NCBI RefSeq assembly: GCF_020520425.1 | Contig: NC_079488.1 | Location: forward strand, 87,959,285 to 88,023,284 | DNA: 64,000 nt | Reading direction: 5' to 3' | Origin: Spinacia oleracea | Taxonomy: Eukaryota > Streptophyta > Magnoliopsida > Caryophyllales > Amaranthaceae | Part shown: positions 22,580-33,164 of the stretch, in pieces | Position numbering within the stretch: the first letter of the stretch is position 1 | Layout: every line of letters begins with the position of its first letter | Notes under the pieces: generated by a model | What the model was told of the DNA's origin: nothing | What the model saw: the letters and a program-made list of their open reading frames with translations, nothing else | Databases searched by the model: none | Program-made: the position numbers and the translations under genes

Positions 22580-25006
22580 TCAATAATGAGTTGAAAGGTT
22601 CCAGTGATTCATCCAGGAATCGTCCCATTCCCAAAGAGGTTGTTGTTGATCACATTCCATGTCCATAATAATGTTGACTTGATTATTATTTAATCCTTGA
22701 GTAGCATCATTATTATTGTTATTATTAACTGCAGCTTCTTCCCCTGATGACCACGAGCTCTCACTTGATCTACACCTCCGAATCTCCACCATTGATCGAG
22801 CTTGAATTTGGTGTTGGTCAGATGAACTTGGTTGATTATGATCAACTTGTTGAGCTGATAATAATGCGGGTGTGTTCATGGGTGGTGCAGCTGGTCGTCT
22901 ATCAAATGCTCGCAAACACTTTGATTTTATGTAAACTCGGCATATTGTGAACTCTCCCTTTTGCTGCAATAATACATCATATTCTTTGTTACAAGTTGAA
23001 CACTTTGATTTTATGTAAACTCGATCGGCATATTGTCAACCCAAATTCAACATATTTTGCAAATATTGCTGGGGATACATTTCAAGTGGCCTGGACAAAA
23101 TCGCTTGTGTTGACTTTTAAGACGTACTACATTATACGGAGTATTCACAAATAAATTTCTACTTTTAAACACTAAATTGTTGGGTCCTTATTAGATGTGC
23201 TAACACTACAACTAGCTAGACTGCTAGATCTTAGAAGTAATGCTTAAAATTAACTAGTTTTTAGCCCCGGGTTATATATTTTATTAAATCTACATAATTG
23301 TGTATGTTATATAAAAGTTAAAAGGGCAGTAAACTAATCAATTATTCCACCATTGATGAATTAAGAATTTAAGATGTTATTGATATGACATAAAATTAAT
23401 TAAAAGTATATGGCGAGTCATACAAGTTTTCTTTAAGAAAATAAAATTAGAACTACAAGGGTAAATAGAACAATTAAAAAAATACATAAAAGTAAGAAGA
23501 TAACACGTGGCAAGAAAATCATTGTGTTTAAAAATATTAGTATAGATATGTTAGTGGTCCCTAATAATTATAGGAACATAATTATCTTGGAAGAATGTAT
23601 TATAGTTTTGTTTCTTCTTTCTCTATATATTATAACTTCGACATAGAGTACTAGACAAAAAGTAATGCCATCACATAAATACTTTTTAAGTTTCGTCATG
23701 TACGCGAAACTACTTGGAATGAACATATTTAATACCAAGTACGTCGTAAGTTCGATCATCATGTAGCGAAACTACAAAGTAATATGCCGCTACGTTACTA
23801 CGTACACCGTTGAAGTTTTAAAGCCAAGCTACTGGTTACTATTGAGGATTTGTCATTTGTGTGTATAGGTCTACTATTAGATTGAATCTGAAATTATATT
23901 TTGTCTATTTTGTAATCATTCTGTTCCATAATTATGTTCCAATTTATGTTTTTCATGTTAAGTAATCGAATTCACATTTTATATCTTTACTTATACATGA
24001 GTAAAAGACTGAAAGTTATAAAAACTTGATATTGTTAAACTGTTAAAGTATTCATTGAGACAAATCAAACAAGATCTCAAATTAATAATATATTTTTATA
24101 TATTTGGAAATTTTTTAGAAATTCTCTTCCATTATGAATAGTGTTAAAATTTCTAAATTACAACATCTTTATAGAATAGAGAGAGTATATCACATTGATT
24201 ATGGTCGTCTCAGTTCCCTTAACTTGTACCTAATTTGTACTCCTATTGCTCGATCGTGAAGCTCATTTGTACAAATTAATAAAGAAATCAAATTGGTTGG
24301 TGATCGAAGCTATACTTACAGATGGAATAGGATTAGTTGAAGAAGAGGGTTGATGATCAATGGCCATGTACTCATTCATCTTCCACTCAGTCTTAGAGCC
24401 TGATCTACTACGAGCTCGTCCATGGTAGAAAACCATTGTTCTCTTAACACCAATGATTTTATTATCAGAAGAGGAGTAGACATAACCAGGTGACCCAGTG
24501 GCTTTCCAGTAGCCGGTAGTGGTGAGGCGGTTCGGCCTTCCTCCTTTTACTTGTCTCTCTTGTTTTGGTGTGAAGAAGAACCATTCTTGTACTTGAGGGT
24601 CACACCTACATCGCTCTCCTGATAATTCTGCAACAAATATATGTATCATCATTAATTCAAATTAAATATAATGAGATCGAGTTTAAAATGAATAATACGT
24701 ACAAAAAAGTCTAACAAAAAACAATTAGGGTACGTTCATATATATATATATATATAATTAAAGATAGGATCACCGAAACACTTTTTAGGGCATTGGTCAA
24801 ATAATTAGCTAGGGTTAGGATAGTTACATACGTGGAAGATCCCATGGATTATAATCATAAATATAAACCACAGGTATAACACCTTCGATATCTTGTCCTC
24901 CTCGTCCTTGAAGCTTTTCTTGAAGATAAAAAGATATTAACTCTTCTTCTGTTGGATAAAATCGAAACCCCGGAGCTTCCATTATTTCATCAACAATATC
25001 ACCCAT
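22580..25006 (-). CDS. NAC-domain transcription factor, NAC090/NAC061-like, three exons
   Basis: Exons (- strand): 25006-24832, 24627-24320 and 22963-22580. Junctions are CCAC|GTATGT, TTGCAG|AATT, CCATCT|GTAAGT and TTGCAG|CAAA, and the phases agree. This gives about 288 residues. All five NAC subdomains are visible: PGFRFYPTEEELISFYL (A), VIPVVYIYDYNPWDLP (B), WFFFTPKQER...GGRPNRLTTTGYWKATGSPG (C), IIGVKRTMVFYHGRA...TEWKMNEY (D), and EFTICRVYIKS (E) followed by RAFDRRP. NAC proteins bind CACG-core promoters as dimers in the nucleus. FTICRVYI..RAFDRRP and the short N-terminus resemble the ANAC090/061/036 group, linked in Arabidopsis to senescence and salicylate control. The C-terminus is Ser/Asn/Gln-rich and ends acidic and Trp-rich (WEWDDSWMNHWN), a likely activation region. 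Intron 2 is long (1356 bp). No stop or frameshift is seen. The family is sure; the subgroup is inferred. Confidence 0.9.
22916..23041. repeat. Short direct duplication across the NAC exon 3 boundary
   Basis: About 40 bp (AACACTTTGATTTTATGTAAACTCG...GGCATATTGT) occur at 22916-22950, inside exon 3, and again at 22997-23036, inside intron 2. The copies differ by a small insertion. The intronic copy lacks a matching acceptor. Confidence 0.85.
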
Positions 25007-25510
25007 TTTAATCTTAAAACAAAGATAATTAATTACTTAGCTCGTATAATATAAAACGATAGATGAAGCTAATTTAAGTCATGGAATGGGTGATCGATGA
25101 GCATGCATGAAATAAATAAATTAAGGGGAAGTGAGGCATTAAATATATAATGATCAAATGATAGAACAAGTTGATAGAAAGTGAGAACAAGTGTGGAAGT
25201 TTCTATTGTCTGTGTATTACACGGTTTGTGGAAAACCTATATTTCAGATAATTAAAAAAGGAAACAAAATTTACACGCAAACAAGACTTCCTATCATTGA
25301 AACGGCGAGTCAATTAGGAGACAGGATACACCGTGGTCCCCCAGTTGATTTTTGCCCTATATTCAGGGTAAAATACTATTTTCACTTAATGTGTTGAAAA
25401 ATCAAACAAAGTATTAAATATCGGCAACAATTACAGTAATTAATACAACAATGACATTATTTTAATATAACAAGGACAAAATTTATGCAAACAATGACGA
25501 TAATTATATA
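25007..25510. other. NAC upstream region
   Basis: This is 5' of the NAC start codon on the - strand. A weak TATA-like TTTTATATTATA lies about 40 bp upstream of the ATG (near 25048), but no promoter element is convincing. No gene is seen. Confidence 0.35.
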
Positions 25511-25832
25511 CTCCCTCCGTATTTATTTAAGGATACACTTGGTCGGACACGGGTATTAAGAAGAAAAATTGAATGAAATAAAGTAAGAAAACAAGTGGGG
25601 TTGAGTAGATAGTTTAATAATTAAAACAAGTAGGGACCATGTCATTTTAGTGGGTGGGGGTTGGAGTGTAGTTATGAAATTATTTGTTTAATAGGGTGGT
25701 GGAACATATGATATATTATATATTATTTAATTAGATGGTGAGGTTGATAAGTTACTAAAAATGGCAAATGTATCTCTTAAACAAATACGGCCGGAAAAAG
25801 CAAGTATATCCCTTAAATAAATACGGAGGGAG
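25511..25832. mobile_element. Stowaway-like MITE (322 bp)
   Basis: The terminal inverted repeat CTCCCTCCGTATTTATTTAA is perfect at both ends (25511 and, reversed, 25832). It is flanked by TA (25509-25510 and 25833-25834), the Tc1/mariner target duplication. It has no coding capacity and lies about 0.5 kb upstream of the NAC start. Confidence 0.9.
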
Positions 25833-26029
25833 TACTCCGTAACACTTTATATGAATACTTTTACCCATCAATACCTAGTATTTAAAAAACATAATCATCA
25901 CCATTTCAATGACACATAAGCAACACCATCTTGAACACACGTGTCCAAACCTTATTAATCTTTCTATTTACTTTTTGTTATAAAAAAATAATGGTCATTC
26001 ATTATTCTCTTTAATTTATTAGAATTATA

Positions 26030-26320
26030 CTCCCTCCGTCCCATATTTACAGCCCCGTTGACTATACGGGTTTTAAGAAAAATGGAATATAGTACAATTG
26101 ATTTGTATGAGAAAGTGGAATATGTTACATGGAAAAAGGAATATAGTACATAAAAAATTGAAATATAGTACATGGGAAAGTTATTTTGTTGGGTTTTCAA
26201 CGCATTTTAAATTAATATAGTACATGGAAAAGTTGAAAACTTAATGGCCAAAAATGGAAACATGACTTTAATTTTGGGACGCTTAAAATAGACAGAACTA
26301 TAAAAAGGGGACGGAGGGAG
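26030..26320. mobile_element. Stowaway-like MITE (291 bp)
   Basis: CTCCCTCCGTCCC starts the left end and its reverse complement closes the right end, with TA on both sides (26028-26029, 26321-26322). The interior repeats short TAGTACATGGAAAA motifs. Confidence 0.85.
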
Positions 26321-26991
26321 TACCAAAAATTAAGATCAATACTAAACTTTCCTAAACTACCGTCCCCTACTTCATCTTCCCCATTTTTCAACTTCCCATT
26401 AACTCTCAAACCTTAATTATTTTCAATGTCAATTTAATTCAATCATAAATCTACCCTTCTCCTTCATTCAAAATTTAACCTCCCACTAATAGAATTTTTG
26501 GTTGGTCCGTTTTAAAACGGTAGGAGATTATAGGGTGTTTTAATTCAACATTTCAATTGTTTATTTTCATGCATGCAATTCAAGTTGTAGTACCACCTCC
26601 CCCCCCCCCCCCTCTAAGCACATTGTTCTTGATTTTTCTTAATTTTGGGACGCAAAATAAAAAAAGGACTATAGAAATGGGACGGAGGGAGTACCAAATA
26701 TTATGATCGATACTCAACTTGATTATGCCTTAATAACCGTCCCCTACTTCATCTTCCTCGTTCTTCGATCATCTTCCCATCAACTCTCCAACCTTAATTA
26801 TTTTCAATGTCACTTTAATTCAATCTCCAAATCTTCTCTCATTCTCCTGTAGCGTTCATTCAAAATTTTAACCTCCCACTAATAGAAATTTTGACTGATC
26901 CTTTTTTAAACGGTAGGAGGTTATAGGGTGTTTTAATTCAACATTTCGATTGTTTATTTTCATGCATGCAATTCAAGTTGTAGTGCCACCT

Positions 26992-27022
<31 letters not shown>

Positions 27023-27056
27023 TAAGCACGTTGTTCTTGATTTTTCTTAAGCATAT
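26270..27056. repeat. Two tandem ~370-bp copies with poly-C tracts
   Basis: The segment starting TACCAAAAATTAAGATC at 26321 recurs at 26691. The duplication includes the MITE right end (26270-26320 and 26640-26690). Both copies carry a poly-C run, 12 C near 26601 and about 28 C at 26993-27020. A third trace of the MITE end (GGGACGGATGGAGTAC) is near 27280. The copies differ by many substitutions, so the event is not recent. Confidence 0.85.
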
Positions 27057-29599
27057 TGAAAGTATGTTTTTTTTTTTTGTTTAATTAGTTGCAATTCATT
27101 TTGCAGAGAAGGAAAATCTTAAAATGTATGGTTTCCATGCAAATGTATGGTTTTGCAGAGAAGGAGAATCTTAAAATGTATGTGAGTCATCATCAATGTA
27201 CTATATTTCAATTTCTTCTCACACACTTAATTTCACTTTTTTTAAAATTCGTGTTTTTAGTCAAACATGACTATAATTTTGGGACGGATGGAGTACTTCG
27301 TAGCTTTACATGAGCATATATATGATAAAGATTCCTGAAAAAACTGAATTTGGAAAAATATGCAGTACAATTAAGCTGTAAAAGTACAACGTATGTAGAT
27401 GGAAGGCGCTCAAAAGTCGAAATTAAGAGTGGCTAAATTTTGTGCACGTATCCGTTACTAAGTTTACTACTCCGTACTTGTTAATATCAATTTTTTATAA
27501 TAAGAAGTATCGTAAAGTTAAAATTCTACGACAAAGAAAATTGGGTATCCAAGTGGGTTACTGGTTAATATCAATCAATAGAAAGAAGTTGCGCATAATT
27601 TCTAGTTCTGAGATCGTCCGAGAGGACTCGTATTCGTTAGTTGTTGTTATTCGAAAATAGGGAGGATGCATCATGCATGTACGTAGATCGAACAAAGAAT
27701 AAATATAGAATGTAGGTCATTCAAATATGAAGCCAATTGACTCGGTGACGACTTAGTCAAATTTCTTATTGTTTTCACACCAAAGCAACTTCTACATACC
27801 TTCCTTTGCATTAGTAATGTCATTTTCTATAGTGATTGTGATTTGCGGTAGACAACAAAACAGGATTTTATACACAGATGTGTTAATCTCTGTTTAGAAT
27901 ATATTTCTCTCATTATAAAATATGCCAAACTAAGAATTGTGTCTAACTTGCTCCAAAGTAAGACTTCTTCAAACTAATCATAATAGTACTTCTAAATGTT
28001 AGAATATGCATTGAGTTTCTCTAGAGAGTACTGGTAGACAGAGGAGGCGTGATACACCGCTGGTAACCAACAGGCGTATTTGCCCATGCAGTATTTTGTT
28101 CACTTCACGTGTTTTTGTTGACAAGTTAACAAAAGTAAATTTTAAAAGACCAATGACAATATTTATGAAAACAATGACAATTTATAAAAACAATGACAAT
28201 ATTCTTACTAGAAAACATAATTATTCTAGAACATAGCTAGAAAACGAAAAGCAAAACCAACAGTAACCCAAATAATCAATGAAGGAATTTAATACAGAAT
28301 GATAGTAACCAAATAATAAATGACGGAATTTAATATAACAATGACAGTAACCAATAGTCGATGACAGTATATCTAGATGGCATATTGTAGCCATATGTAC
28401 GATCATTCCAATTCCAAGATCTAACAATTTTTAAAATCCTAATAATGTTAAAAATTACACAAATTTACACAAGTGATGTTAAATTCACATGAATTTGTAA
28501 AAATTCACAATTGTTTAAACTAGAGAAGAATGAAATTACCGTAGGAGAGGAAACTCGAGAGAGAGTGGAAGATGATGGAGAATGGAAACTGAAGAAGGAG
28601 AGAGGTAGAAGATGATGGAGAATGAAAATGCAGAAGGGAAGAGGTAGAAGATGATGGGGGTGGGCCAACTTTTCCTTTTCTTTTCATTTAACATTTAAAA
28701 GAAATCAAGGAAGCTAACCAAGAAATACGAAGAAACAATAAATCATGTTCAATAAACAAAGGAACTCAGAAAAAACTACAATTTCATATCATCAACAACC
28801 ACGTACATGTCCACAACCAGAAACACATACATGACAAAAAACTACTCCGTATAAATAATTTAGTGAACAAAATTACCCAGGAATTCAAACTTTTTAACCA
28901 AGATCACAAAGGAATCGGAAAATTTAATGAAGCAATTGTACCATGAACACAAACCCCGGAAACTCATGAATAAAATCAAGAAGTAAACCAGGGAGCAAAT
29001 AATCCAGAAATTCAAACTGTTTAACCAATATCACAAAGAAATTAGGAAATCTAATGAAGCAACTGAACCAAGATCACAAACACCCAGAAATTCAAAATGT
29101 TGAACCAACCAAGAACACATATACCAGAAATTCAAACTAACATCCAGATGTAAGAATCAAAACACAAGAAAAACAAATGCACATCAAACCAGAGGCACAA
29201 AATCCAGATGTAAAATGTAAACATAGAGATAACTTAACAAAAAAAAACATGCTAAATAACCGACTTACCGCAATTGGATATTAATCAATCTTTATAAGAC
29301 TTCCAAAGCCAATTGATTTCCGTCAATTGGTTTTCTATGGAATCCTCTGTATTATTGGAGGACCTTACTATGGGCAGCTTCAAGATCGGGCAAAGAAGAG
29401 CAAAAACGTTACAATGGGCGATCGGGAAAGCCATAAATGGCAAGGGATTGAAGAAGATAACGGAAAGAATAATAGAATTAGTAGAGACTGAACGAAAATC
29501 ACTAAAAGGGGAGACGAAAAAGGCAAGGCAAAAAGAGCCCGCCAAGGAAGAGGAGGGAAGATACCAGGCCAATAATAATCTGGTGTGAAGGGAAATGAA
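27057..29599. other. Intergenic, AT-rich with short repeats
   Basis: No gene is recognised. Short imperfect repeats are present: ACAATGACAAT-type units at 28140-28360, three AGGTAGAAGATGATGGAGAA units at 28560-28660, and CCAGAAATTCAAAC-type units at 28860-29150. Open frames on both strands at 29285-29590 show no family similarity. Confidence 0.4.
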
Positions 29600-29604
29600 G
29601 AAGG

Positions 29605-30428
29605 GAGTCAGGGAAATGAATCTCCTTGTCGAATACCTCTACTTGGAGTGAAGCCTTTCGTTGGTTCCCCGTTCCATAATATCTGTAGTTTAGCGGAGGA
29701 GACACATTGCATTTATGACTTCCACCATGACTTGAGGCAAACGAATTTCCATAAGAGATTGCCTTATAAAGATCCATCGGAGACGATCGTAAGCCTTCTC
29801 GAAATCTATTTTTATAGCCATGTAACCAACCTTTCCCTGCTTCTTTCTCATGGTGTGGAGAATTTCCTGAACTATGATAATATTGTTTGTGATTTGCCTT
29901 TTTGGGACAAAGCTACATTGGGTTGGTGAGATAACCGTGGGGAGCATCCCTTTGAGTCGATTAACTAACACTTTTGTAGCAGCCTTGTACAAAATGTTAC
30001 ATAGCCCAATGGGGCGAAATTGAATGACAAATTAATTGGGGTGACATTTCTTTGGGAATAAGGACAAGGAATGCATTGTTGAGATCTTCAGGAAAATCAC
30101 GCCCCTCTAGGATATCCAGGACTTTGCGGGTCACAGACGGGGATAGAAGCTCCCAGTAATGTTGATAGAATACAGGTTGAAACCCGTATGGACCCGGAGC
30201 CTTATATGGTTTCATGCTCATGATAGCAGCCTTCACTTCACACGGGGCATAGGCACGGGTTAGAGTACTCCAATCTCCTCCTGGAATTCGAGGGAAACAG
30301 TTTGGCATGAACTCAGTGGGCTGGGCCGAACCGTTCTCTTCTTGGAACAAGGATTTCCAATAATCTACCACTAGTTTCTTCACATCATTTGCCTCTGTGA
30401 TCCAAATGCCTTTCGAATTTTGCAGCAT
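29605..30428 (-). pseudogene. LINE ORF2 fragment: reverse transcriptase N-terminal half
   Basis: Conserved blocks of plant L1 reverse transcriptase are seen: KAPGPYGFQPVFYQHYW, LVLIPKEMSPQ, then IGLCNILYKAATKVLVNRLK, SFVPKRQITNNI, and KIDFEKAYDRLRW. After these comes WNGEPTKGFTPSRGIRQGD. Reading needs frame changes near 30030 and near 29670, and a stop lies at about 29690. The catalytic F/YADD block and everything downstream are absent. The fragment cannot encode an active enzyme. Confidence 0.88.
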
Positions 30429-30445
30429 ATCTATTCGATTTCAAC

Positions 30446-30625
30446 TCAAATTTGACCCGAGAATCCAACTCGATCACAAATTTTTGGCGCTTTGTCTCCA
30501 CTAATATGCGTCTCAACTAACGCTAATACATTGGGTTTATTAATTAGAATAATTTCTCGAATTGTTGGCAGGAAAGCCGGCTTCACATCCCCTTGAACAT
30601 TCCAAGTCATAATTTTTATTGACAT
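30446..30625 (-). pseudogene. LINE ORF2 fragment: start of AP endonuclease
   Basis: ATG at 30625 begins MSIKIMTWNVQGDVKPAF, the usual start of plant LINE ORF2. NKPNVLALVETHISGD follows, carrying the conserved N and E of the endonuclease. After GFSG the sequence jumps to the region before reverse transcriptase, so about 200 or more codons are deleted near 30430-30460. The endonuclease normally nicks target DNA to prime reverse transcription. Confidence 0.85.
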
Positions 30626-31071
30626 ATTAAACATCGGAAAAGAGGGAAAACGATCAAAAACATTCATAGGAACGTTTGGCAACATGCTCACAAAGGCTTG
30701 TCTCAATGCCTTCATTGGATGTATGAGCTCCATTGGGGGTTGAATTGTTGCCATCAACACCTTCGGACAATGAGCCGGAGGCAGGAACGCACTCAAGTTG
30801 AGTTCCAAATTGTGGAGTAAAGGGTGAACCGTCGTCATTGTTAGTCCTTCCGATCGATAGTCCAAGAACATTGTGTACTCCGGGTGAATACGAACTTCCA
30901 ATGTAATTGGGGGATGCATTGGATTTATGATACCTCTCTCTTCCAACCCTTTCAACAATAGGTATGAGACTTTGATGAGGGGGGATTGGTTGAGGGTTAG
31001 GAATTGACACAAAAGAATTATCCTTGCCTACTGGACCCTTAAGATTTGCGTTAATAGGGCCTGATTTCTGG

Positions 31072-31470
31072 TCAATTGATTTGATTTAAATTTCTCTCCT
31101 TAAATGGAAAGTGGCGAGGCCCAAAGGATTTCCTCCCTTGATTGATTAACGAATTTGACTTGGTTAGAGAACTAACTTGCCTTAGGGAACTCTTTTCTCT
31201 CAAGGTATGAGTTGGCATTGAGTTTAAATGCACCATCGATCCACTTAAAATCTGATCTTCCGTTTCTACAATACTTCCTTTCTCAGCCCGAGTTTCCATA
31301 ACTACAGAGTCCTCACCTAAATTCACCCCAGAATCAACCATAACATCTAATCCTTCCTTAAATAAAGGATTTTCCATCACAATAACATTCCTTGTGCAAT
31401 TCCTTTTCAACTGAGATTCTTGCGGGAAATTCCCTTCCTCTAATTGCTCCTCGAGTACATGTTGTACAAT
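31072..31470 (-). pseudogene. LINE ORF1, part left of the inserted LTR
   Basis: This continues ORF1 in frame from the right-hand part (..SSQGIV then QHVLEEQLEEGN). It ends at TGA 31072-31074. A further hydrophilic frame (31010-30654, one frame away) is probably the original ORF1 C-terminus, which implies a frameshift near 31040-31070. No domain is recognised in this low-complexity tail. Confidence 0.7.
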
Positions 31471-32355
31471 TGATAAAGGGAAAAACTAGGTCGTTGCTAG
31501 TCTTACACCTAAATAAATCCAAATACCTAAACTAACCACTATAAATAAGTAGAGTGGCAAGCAAAGAGTCGATATCCACAGAGAATTGCGAGTTTCGTAG
31601 CTAGAAATGCTAATATAAGCTAGTTCGAAATGGGTTGGTTGTTGAAAAGGAAAATTCAAACTAAACGATTAGAACGATAAACAAGGATTAAAAACACTAG
31701 GGGGTTGGGGTTCACCAAGGGGTACATGTAATAGGGGATCAAGGATTTTGGGGGTTAACTAGACTTGCAAAGACAAATTGAAAAGGGGAATCGATCTTTA
31801 ATACTCTCAAGACAATGAATCATGCTTCCGCACCAACCCAAAGACTAAGAATCAATCAAAATGAATCCGATCGAAATCATACGACGCAAAGACTCACAAT
31901 CCCTTGCCAAATCAATGCATCGCATTCCATTGACCAAGCAAAGTTATGTCTAACTAAGCAAGCAACGAGGAACCCCCCCCCCCCCCCCCTAATTTATGCG
32001 TTTAATTGCAAGAACTAATAAATCCTACCCTAAAACCCCATACATGGAAACCCTAGGCTACACACAAACCCCTAGATGAGGACTACTCACTCATGGAATT
32101 GACCATAAATTTCAACATGATAAATTCAAGAGGAGCATGCATTTCCGAATAATCAAGGAAAAAGTCTCTAACCAAATAGTTTAAGCTAATTTCATCATGG
32201 AAATCAAATCTATAGGCAAAACCATCATCAACAATACAATCAAAATCATCAAATCTTGAAAGATTAGCCAAGAAGCTAATAAGTCTAATCATAGATAATT
32301 AGGAAAAGCTAAATAAACAAACAAGTAGGAAGCACTAGAGGAAAAAACCTCAAGT

Positions 32356-32740
32356 GCGGGCTCATTTTAAGGGGTTTAGTGCGGGCTTTTACATGTGCAG
32401 TACATGGCCTGCCCGCACTTGATGTTTCTTAAGTGCTGCCAAAATATTGGCAGTACTTGATGTTTCAAGTGCTGCCAATTTGGAAAATGAGCCCGCACTT
32501 GACATATTTTGTGCTGCCAATTTTAGAATATGAGCCCGCACTTGACATATTTGGTGCTGCCAATTTTGAAAATGAACCCGCACTTGACATATTTGGTGCT
32601 GCCAAATTTGAAAATGAGCCCGCAATTGACATAGAAATGGGCAGCACATGCATAAAAATGAGTCGCACTTGATATATAAAAGAGTCGCACTTGGCTTATA
32701 AATGAGCCGCACTTGGCCTATAAATGAGCTGCACTTGATC
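32356..32740. repeat. CACTA left subterminal repeats
   Basis: Alternating motifs GAGCCCGCACTTGACATAT and GTGCTGCCAATTTT in both orientations, about ten copies. In En/Spm elements such motifs are the transposase binding sites. Confidence 0.85.
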
Positions 32741-33164
32741 TAGATTTTTTATATAACCGATTTTCCTGCTACATATTACAATTGGACCACGCCACTGATT
32801 AACCTCCATACGTCACATAAAAAGTATCCAATTATATAGATAATTAAATTAAATAATATATAATTGTAAATATAAAAGTCGATTACATTACAATCATATG
32901 AAAAACTAGCATCCATAATTTAAGATTCAGTACAAGAAAATATCAAAGACAATCACTGATAATGAAGTTTGCCAACATTTCTCGAACTTCATCTATCTCC
33001 TCAAAGGTGAAAGGCCGCTCCCTCGGATTATTGAATACCTTAAAAAGATCGACCATCAAAAAATATATATACACTTTAGTTATATTATAAATATTGAATC
33101 GTACAATAAATTAAGACTTAATTTTTTCAAAACAAAGAAATAATGAACCGTATAATAAAGTTGG

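Noticed and set aside
23260..23540. Possible Helitron remnant (CCCCGGGTTATATATTTT .. TTAGTATAGAT)
   Set aside because: The style resembles decayed plant Helitrons, but no TC start, terminal hairpin with CTRR, or copy comparison supports it.
29313..29588. 91-codon Lys/Glu-rich ORF on the + strand
   Set aside because: Composition looks protein-like, but there is no family match, no context, and it borders the LINE debris.
31972..31990. Poly-C run of about 18 bases
   Set aside because: Simple homopolymer in the solo LTR; length may be a sequencing artefact.
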